Below are positions 58,642 through 64,000 of a stretch of DNA of 64,000 nucleotides, one piece after another. This stretch comes from an uncultured Ruminococcus sp. (GTDB taxonomy: Bacteria; Bacillota; Clostridia; Oscillospirales; Ruminococcaceae): contig CALEPT010000221.1 of assembly GCA_937910385.1 (NCBI GenBank), forward strand, positions 1-64,000. Reading direction: 5' to 3'. Below the pieces are notes generated by a model that ran no database searches, was not told the origin of the DNA, and worked only from the letters and a program-made list of their open reading frames with translations. Every line of letters begins with the position of its first letter. The first letter of the stretch is position 1. A program made the translations under genes and the position numbers.

Positions 58642-61182
58642 ATGATAAGCAAAAAGAACAAGGCTCTCGCAGCCGGCATTCTCTCAGCAGCTATGACAGC
58701 TACTGCTGTACTGCCCGCAATGGCTTCAGCAGCAACTTCGCCTTCCGGCAACACATATGCTTCTGCGAACAATGCTAATGATTCCTATGCCGCTATGTTC
58801 TCGTCACTTTATGATGACGTTATCACTAACGGCCAGGCAAACGGTTATCTCAGCAAAAACAACAACGGTTCCGGTTTCGGAATCCCTTATCACTCGATCG
58901 AAAAGCTTTGTGTTGAGGCTCCTGACTATGGTCATGAGACAACATCTGAGGCTATGTCTTACATTGTTTGGATGACAGCTATGCACGATGTTCTCGTTCA
59001 GCAGGGCAGGATCAGCGGTTCTACAGGCGATCTCCAGAAGGGTTGGAATACCCTCGAGGCTATGATCCCCGGCTGGTCAACGAAAGCTTACGGCTACGGT
59101 ACTATCCAGTATGATACTCTCTGGAAGCAGGATAGACTCAAGGCTGATACCGCTGAAGAAGGCGATACACCTGAGGCTTATCCTACAAAGTCCTATGCTA
59201 ACCAGACAGGCGGCGACGCTATCAATCCTCTGTTTGACGCTTACAAGTCTGTTTACAGCAGCGACGACGGTTACTATCTTATGAACTGGCTCGCTGACGT
59301 TGAAGACTGGTATGGCTTCGGCGGCGGCAACGGCAAGTTCGTATTCATCAATACTTTCCAGAGAGGTACACAGGAATCCTGTTTTGAAACTGTTCCCGCA
59401 CCTTGTCTTGAAGAACTCAAGTATGGTATGACAAGTTCAAATACTGATAACGGAAACGGTATCAAGGCTATATTCAACGGTCTCAATGCTGTTCCTTCAC
59501 AGTATTCCTTCACTAACGCTCCTGACGCAGAGGATCGTGCTATCCAGGCTATTTACTTTGCTAATCAGTGGGATGTTAATACAGGCGATCTTTCTGCTCT
59601 CGCAGGTAAGATGGGTGACCAGTGCCGTAATGATATGTTCGATAAGTACTACAAGGCAATATCCAAGACGACAAAGATTACAGATTCTTCTGCAGGTATG
59701 GATTCTAAGCATTATCTGATGTCCTGGTATACTGCTTGGGGCGGCGCTCTTACAGCTTCCTACGGCAATTACAGCTGGGCTTGGCAGATAGGCTGCTCGC
59801 ATTCACATCAGTTCTATCAGAATCCGCTTGCTGCTTATGCTCTGCTTTATGATTCGGATATCAACGCAGGTATGAAGGCTTCTAATGCGGATGAGGACTA
59901 CACAGAATCTCTCAAGAGACAGATCGAAATGTACCTTTGGCTCCAGTCTGTTGACGGACCTATCGCAGGTGGTTGTACAAACTCCTACAACGGACGTTAC
60001 GAGGAATATCCTTCAAATCTTCCTACATTCTATGACATGGTTTACGTTGCTCACCCTGTTTACTCTGACCCCGGTTCCAACCACTGGATCGGTAACCAGG
60101 TATGGTCTATCCAGCGTCTTGCAGAGCTTTACTACTATGTTAAAACAAATGGCGATGAGAGTGGCATAAAGCCCGGCGGACTCTCACTCGAAGATGCTCT
60201 CGATGCTATCCTCAGCAGATGGATCGAATGGTTCGAGGCAAATACTCACTTTGATTGGGTTGCTCCCGATGGCACAGAGTACACATATTGTATTCCTTCA
60301 AGCCTTAACTGGGGCGATGACCACGACTCTACAGACCCGGACTGTGTACCTGATACATGGACCGGCACATATAATCCCAACGGTAACCAGAAGCTCAAGG
60401 CTACTATTGTTGGTTACGGACAGGGCGACGTTGGTTGTGTATCTTCACTTTGTGATACTCTTATTTACTACGCTGCTGCTAAGGGCGTTGACGCTTCTGC
60501 AGCTGCTACAGATGACAATGATACAACAGAGGCTAAGGGCCTCCGCCTTGCTAACAAGCTCCTGAGCCTCCAGTGGGATCAGGGACGCGATGAAGTTGGT
60601 ATCGCATTCAAGGATCACAACGGAAGCCTTTCACGTGTATTCGACCAGGAAGTTTATATCCCTAGCTACTATTCAGGAACAATGCCCGACGGTTCTGTTC
60701 TTGAGCCCGGCGCTACATTCTCGTCTATCCGTAAGAGCTATGAGAGCGTTGATGAGTGGCAGGAAGCTTATAAATACTATCAGGGTCAGGGTACCGACAA
60801 TAACGGCGACGGTACTGTTGACATCAACGACTATGAGTACTATATGCACAGATTCTGGCACGCAGGTGACGCTATTGTTTCCTACGGCGTAATGGCTCTG
60901 CTTTATCCCGATGTTGATCCTTATTTCGGAGACGATATCCTTTGGGGTGACGCTAACTGTGACGGAATAGTTGATATGTCTGATGCAGTTCTCATTCTTC
61001 AGTCGCTTGCAAGCCCCGACAAGTTCGGTCTTAATGGCTCTGATGAAAATCACATCACAGCACAGGGTCAGCTCAACGGTGACGTTTATGAGAATGGCTC
61101 CGGCATTACAGCTCAGGACGCTGGTTCTATCCAGAAGTATATGCTTAAGCTCATTTCCGAGCTTCCTGAGTCCTATCAGTAA
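58642..61182 (+). CDS. Cellulosomal GH48 processive cellulase with dockerin
   Basis: Secreted enzyme of 846 residues: signal peptide (about 1-31), a GH48 catalytic domain (about 45-755) and a C-terminal dockerin (about 765-840). GH48 enzymes cut cellobiose from chain ends by inversion. Signatures are LCVEAPDYGHETTSEAMSY with the proposed catalytic Glu residues, and NHWIGNQVWSIQRLAELYYY. The dockerin has one classic calcium loop (GDANCDGIVDMSD) and a second, one residue longer, loop (GDVYENGSGITAQD). An EF-hand-like DNNGDGTVDIND occurs inside the catalytic domain (about 719-730). The start is set at MISKKNK because GAGAGGGG lies 8 nt upstream. It probably docks onto a scaffoldin of the sca system. 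Confidence 0.94.
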   Translation: MISKKNKALAAGILSAAMTATAVLPAMASAATSPSGNTYASANNANDSYAAMFSSLYDDVITNGQANGYLSKNNNGSGFGIPYHSIEKLCVEAPDYGHETTSEAMSYIVWMTAMHDVLVQQGRISGSTGDLQKGWNTLEAMIPGWSTKAYGYGTIQYDTLWKQDRLKADTAEEGDTPEAYPTKSYANQTGGDAINPLFDAYKSVYSSDDGYYLMNWLADVEDWYGFGGGNGKFVFINTFQRGTQESCFETVPAPCLEELKYGMTSSNTDNGNGIKAIFNGLNAVPSQYSFTNAPDAEDRAIQAIYFANQWDVNTGDLSALAGKMGDQCRNDMFDKYYKAISKTTKITDSSAGMDSKHYLMSWYTAWGGALTASYGNYSWAWQIGCSHSHQFYQNPLAAYALLYDSDINAGMKASNADEDYTESLKRQIEMYLWLQSVDGPIAGGCTNSYNGRYEEYPSNLPTFYDMVYVAHPVYSDPGSNHWIGNQVWSIQRLAELYYYVKTNGDESGIKPGGLSLEDALDAILSRWIEWFEANTHFDWVAPDGTEYTYCIPSSLNWGDDHDSTDPDCVPDTWTGTYNPNGNQKLKATIVGYGQGDVGCVSSLCDTLIYYAAAKGVDASAAATDDNDTTEAKGLRLANKLLSLQWDQGRDEVGIAFKDHNGSLSRVFDQEVYIPSYYSGTMPDGSVLEPGATFSSIRKSYESVDEWQEAYKYYQGQGTDNNGDGTVDINDYEYYMHRFWHAGDAIVSYGVMALLYPDVDPYFGDDILWGDANCDGIVDMSDAVLILQSLASPDKFGLNGSDENHITAQGQLNGDVYENGSGITAQDAGSIQKYMLKLISELPESYQ

Positions 61183-61192
61183 CAATTATAAT

Positions 61193-61226
61193 AAAAGCGG
61201 TGCTTTATGCACCGCTTTTTCTTTTT
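61193..61226 (+). terminator. Terminator after the GH48 gene
   Basis: The stem AAAGCGGTGC / GCACCGCTTT with loop TTTAT is followed by TTCTTTTT. Confidence 0.92.
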
Positions 61227-61281
61227 GGAATTTGCGGATTTCGTGTAAAGATAAAAAATCGTAAATATCACTCCGTGCAGG

Positions 61282-61310
61282 TTGATTTTTTTATGATAAT
61301 GTGTTATAAT
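61282..61310 (+). promoter_or_regulatory. Promoter of the yicC-remA-gmk-rpoZ-priA unit
   Basis: TTGATT (61282-61287) and TATAAT (61305-61310) are separated by 17 nt. The GTGTTATAATATTATA around the -10 box is the same as at galE. Confidence 0.78.
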
Positions 61311-61359
61311 ATTATAATAGCATGGTTATGCGATAAAATTATATCAGAGAGAAGGCGAT

Positions 61360-62259
61360 ATGGTGCTGCGAAGTATGACCGGTTACGGAAGAGCACAGAA
61401 AATTATCAACGGACGAGATATCCTTGTGGAGATACGTTCTGTGAATCATAGATATTACGAATATTCATCAAGAGTTCCGCGTGCTTACAGCTACATCGAC
61501 GAAAAACTCAAGGCACTCCTCAAAAGTGCTATTTCAAGGGGTAAGGCTGAGGTTTCTGTCACTATAAACAACATTGAGGGCAGGGATACGGTCATTGCTG
61601 TCAACAAGGACGTGGCAGAAGGATACGTCAATGCCCTTCGTACGCTAAATGAAGAATTGGGTAACGATGGAAGTACTTGGCTTGAGGACGACATCAAGCT
61701 CTCGAAGCTCATCAAGCTCCCTGACATCTTTAATATCCAGAAGGCTCCTGATAATGAGGAAGAGGTCTGGGCAGATGTTGCTGAGGTAGCTTCTGAGGCA
61801 ATAAGCAGATTTGTTGAAATGCGTACCAAGGAGGGTGAGAAGCTCTACGCGGACGTGAATTCAAAGGCAGAGCTTGTTCTTGAAATGGTCGGAAAGGTTG
61901 AGGAGCTTTCTCCGCTGACAGTCGAAAATTACCGCAGCCGCCTTTACAAAAAGCTGAGCGAGGTCCTTGAAAGCAAGGATATCGATGACCAGAGGATCCT
62001 CACCGAGGCTGCAATATTCTCCGAAAAGATAGCTGTTGATGAAGAAACTGTACGACTGAGAAGCCATATCTCTCAGCTCAGAGAAATGCTTGTCAAAGAA
62101 GAAGCTATCGGCAGAAAGCTCGATTTTATCGTGCAGGAGATGAACCGAGAGGTCAACACTATCGGTTCTAAGGCACAGGATCTGAATATTACCAAGATAG
62201 TTGTTGATATGAAGGCGGAAATAGAAAAAATACGTGAGCAGATACAGAATATCGAGTAG
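61360..62259 (+). CDS. yicC: YicC/YloC-family RNase adaptor or endoribonuclease
   Basis: The protein has 299 residues. The start, SMTGYGRAQ, and SVNHRYYEYSSRVPR match YicC/YloC. The C-terminal part has the family's RRxSHI..., GRKLDFIVQEMNREVNTIGSKA block. The family has been shown to be an endoribonuclease or RNase adaptor acting on RNA turnover. It heads the classic Firmicute order yicC-remA-gmk-rpoZ-priA. Confidence 0.94.
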   Translation: MVLRSMTGYGRAQKIINGRDILVEIRSVNHRYYEYSSRVPRAYSYIDEKLKALLKSAISRGKAEVSVTINNIEGRDTVIAVNKDVAEGYVNALRTLNEELGNDGSTWLEDDIKLSKLIKLPDIFNIQKAPDNEEEVWADVAEVASEAISRFVEMRTKEGEKLYADVNSKAELVLEMVGKVEELSPLTVENYRSRLYKKLSEVLESKDIDDQRILTEAAIFSEKIAVDEETVRLRSHISQLREMLVKEEAIGRKLDFIVQEMNREVNTIGSKAQDLNITKIVVDMKAEIEKIREQIQNIE

Positions 62260-62266
62260 GTGAAAT

Positions 62267-62524
62267 ATGAAGCTTGTTAACATCGGTTACGGAAATATGG
62301 TTTCCGCCGAAAGGATCATTACGATCGTCAGTCCGGAATCTGCACCGATAAAACGACTTGTTCAGGAGGCGCGAGATGATGGCCGCGCTATTGATGCGAC
62401 ATATGGAAGAAAAACAAGAGCGGTCATGATAATGGATAGTGGTCATGTCATACTGTCTTCGCTTATCACGGAAACTCTTGCTGCAAGAATAAACGGACCG
62501 GGAGGCTCAGATGAAGATGAATAA
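62267..62524 (+). CDS. remA: RemA-family regulator (DUF370)
   Basis: The protein has 85 residues and the RemA fold: [27 protein letters not shown] and [15 protein letters not shown]. In Bacillus RemA activates matrix genes and binds DNA as an oligomer. It starts 7 nt after yicC and overlaps gmk by 14 nt. Confidence 0.93.
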   Translation: MKLVNIGYGNMVSAERIITIVSPESAPIKRLVQEARDDGRAIDATYGRKTRAVMIMDSGHVILSSLITETLAARINGPGGSDEDE

Positions 62525-63122
62525 GGGAAGGCTTATAGTTTTTTCCGCACCATCAGGCTGCGGAAAGGGGACAATGCTTGCGGAAATATTGAAAAATGAG
62601 AGGTTTCGCTGCTCTGTTTCCGCAACAACAAGATCTCCGCGCGAGGGCGAACTCGACGGTATCAATTACCACTTTCTGACACGCGAGGACTTTGAGCGGC
62701 ATATTGCTGCGGGAGAGTTTCTTGAGTATGCTGAGTACTGTAAGAATTTCTACGGAACTCTTGTCAGTGAAGTTGACTCTTACCTCGAAAAGGGGATAAA
62801 CGTGATCCTTGAGATCGAGGTTCAGGGCGCTATGAAGATAAAGCAAAAACGTCCGGATGCAATATTCGTATTTATAGCTCCGCCGTCGATAGGAGAGCTG
62901 ACAAGACGGCTCAGAAAAAGAGGGACCGAATCTGACGAAGTCATTGCAGAAAGAGTCTCGCAGGCTGCCGGCGAGATAGCTATGGCAGAAAAATATGATT
63001 ACGTTATAGTCAACGATGCCCTTGAGGACGCTGTAAGCGATTTTTTTGCAGTTATTCGCGCAGAAGAGCTTAAAGCGGTATGTTCGGGCGAAATTATAAA
63101 TGAGGTGTTAAAAAATGCTTAG
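62511..63122 (+). CDS. gmk: Guanylate kinase
   Basis: Phosphorylates GMP to GDP using ATP. It has 203 residues: P-loop [10 protein letters not shown] (about 12-21), the GMP-binding block [18 protein letters not shown], and [11 protein letters not shown] plus the RRLRKRGTE lid. The start overlaps remA by 14 nt and uses GGAGG 5 nt upstream; ATG 62517 is an alternative. It overlaps rpoZ by 8 nt. Confidence 0.96.
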   Translation: MKMNKGRLIVFSAPSGCGKGTMLAEILKNERFRCSVSATTRSPREGELDGINYHFLTREDFERHIAAGEFLEYAEYCKNFYGTLVSEVDSYLEKGINVILEIEVQGAMKIKQKRPDAIFVFIAPPSIGELTRRLRKRGTESDEVIAERVSQAAGEIAMAEKYDYVIVNDALEDAVSDFFAVIRAEELKAVCSGEIINEVLKNA

Positions 63123-63324
63123 ACCAGCTGTAAATCAGATAATCACAAAGAATGAGAGCTGTTATTCTCTCGTTATAGGCGTTGCAAAACGCGCGAGAGA
63201 AATAACTGATGAGCTCTGTGAAAACAATCAGATACTGGAGGAAAAACCGGTAAAAACCGCTGTGGAGGAGCTTGCGAGCGGTAAGTGCAAGATCGTCAGC
63301 AGTTCGTCAAATCCTGCTGAATAA
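63115..63324 (+). CDS. rpoZ: RNA polymerase omega subunit
   Basis: The protein has 69 residues: the [30 protein letters not shown] stretch is the omega fold, with the C-terminal KPVKTAVEELASGKCKIV. It helps assemble RNA polymerase. It overlaps gmk, and its stop overlaps the priA start (TAATG). Confidence 0.93.
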   Translation: MLRPAVNQIITKNESCYSLVIGVAKRAREITDELCENNQILEEKPVKTAVEELASGKCKIVSSSSNPAE

Positions 63325-64000
63325 TGTCCCTTATTGCTCAGGTCGCTGTAAGCGGAACTGCCTATTCCTTCGATATGCTGTTCAGCTATGCCATTCCGGA
63401 ACAGTTCGCGGGCAGAATAGCCTGCGGATGCCGTGTGTTGGTGCCGTTCGGAAAGGGAAATAAGCGCAGGATAGGTATTGTTATGAAGCTTGACGAGGAA
63501 TACTCTGCCAAGCTTAAATCTCTTGTTTCGCTTGTGGACAACGAGCCTGTAATATCCGATGAGCTTCTAAGACTGGCACTTTACCTCCGGGAACAGACCT
63601 TCTGTACGTATTTTGATGCGGTAAAGACAATGCTGCCTCCCGGAATGAGTGTCAGGGTCAAAGAAAGCTTTCGCATAAGCAGCGCTGCACCTATCGAAGA
63701 GCTATCATCCGCTGCGGCGGAGCTTTTTGACGTTCTGTGCTGCGTTAAGGAGCCAAAGGAGCTCAATGAGCTTCTGGAAAACTATATCATCGAAAACGGA
63801 AGAGCGCTTGTTGACGAGATGCTTGACAAGGGTGCACTCATCTCGGATAATGTTTTCAGGCAGACAGTCGGTGATGCTTCTGCAAAAATGCTGAGGCTCA
63901 CCGATAAGTATCTTGGCTTCCCGGAGCTTTTTGAGCTTACTCCGAAGCAGAAAAAGGTTGCGGATTTTCTTGCCGAGAACGGAAGCGTTACGTCAAATGA
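63324..64000 (+). CDS. priA: Primosomal protein N' (PriA), 3'-truncated by the window edge
   Basis: Replication-restart helicase. Only the first 225 or so residues are visible and the frame is open to the end. It starts MSLIAQVAVSGTAYSFDM and shows the 3'-DNA-binding domain (VLVPFGKGNKRRIGIV, LYLREQTFCTYFDAVKTMLPPGM), then a winged-helix-like part and the start of the helicase region (LTPKQKKVADFL). The start codon overlaps the rpoZ stop. In many Firmicutes coaBC lies between rpoZ and priA; here it does not. Confidence 0.92.
   Translation, partial: MSLIAQVAVSGTAYSFDMLFSYAIPEQFAGRIACGCRVLVPFGKGNKRRIGIVMKLDEEYSAKLKSLVSLVDNEPVISDELLRLALYLREQTFCTYFDAVKTMLPPGMSVRVKESFRISSAAPIEELSSAAAELFDVLCCVKEPKELNELLENYIIENGRALVDEMLDKGALISDNVFRQTVGDASAKMLRLTDKYLGFPELFELTPKQKKVADFLAENGSVTSN

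Overview
The window looks like a chromosomal segment of a cellulolytic, rumen- or gut-type Ruminococcus, closest in character to R. flavefaciens. The evidence is a 'sca' cellulosome cluster in the order scaB-cttA-scaE, threonine-rich linkers, a dockerin-bearing GH48 cellulase, Firmicute housekeeping order around gmk/rpoZ/priA, and strong ribosome binding sites. No phage, IS element or CRISPR array was seen.

Layout. 1-8166: cell-surface cellulosome block. It holds the 3' part of a large scaffoldin (at least seven cohesins plus an X-dockerin), a CttA-position X-dockerin protein and a single-cohesin ScaE-type anchor with a sortase signal. 8227-15693: ttcA-like, galE, a small membrane protein, ung, metF with a stand-alone MetH reactivation protein, an orphan sugar-type binding lipoprotein and an epimerase. 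15724-20643 (minus strand): mazG-hup-rqcP, then aminotransferase, two unknowns and trpS. 20961-24632: SpoVB/MurJ-type flippase, tadA, a degenerate CPBP-fold protein and a 66-residue protein. 24968-34948: LacI and ROK regulators, DUF5662, putP, VanZ, an AEC transporter, Fur, and two proteins sharing an unnamed C-terminal domain. 35041-42528: two further orphan binding lipoproteins, an AraC regulator, a VanY-like peptidase, an XRE/zinc-ribbon membrane protein, a lipoprotein and TetR. 42671-49417: glgB, a membrane protein and a xylose operon (xylA, unknown, xylB). 49551-53228: tRNA-Arg followed by a structured RNA, a permuted NlpC/P60 protein, spoIIP and a CE4 deacetylase. 53419-58092: a Gld-like ABC system. 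58642-64000: GH48 cellulase, then yicC-remA-gmk-rpoZ-priA, with priA running off the end.

How the parts fit. By analogy with the R. flavefaciens cellulosome, ScaE is held on the wall by sortase. The X-dockerins of ScaB and CttA dock onto ScaE, and ScaB carries enzymes or adaptor scaffoldins. The GH48 enzyme is a probable cargo. Xylose from hemicellulose would enter metabolism through xylA/xylB, and glgB points to glycogen storage. Three solute-binding lipoproteins have no permease or ATPase beside them, so they may serve distant transporters or act as sensors.

The most interesting leads are: a structured RNA transcribed after tRNA-Arg; the CttA-position protein whose N-terminal half does not look like a carbohydrate-binding module; an EF-hand-like calcium loop inside the GH48 catalytic domain; a CPBP-like protein that has lost expected catalytic histidines; a zinc-ribbon protein with a hendecad repeat; and a shared promoter signature at three loci. 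All family assignments come from reading motifs and gene order. No database search was run.
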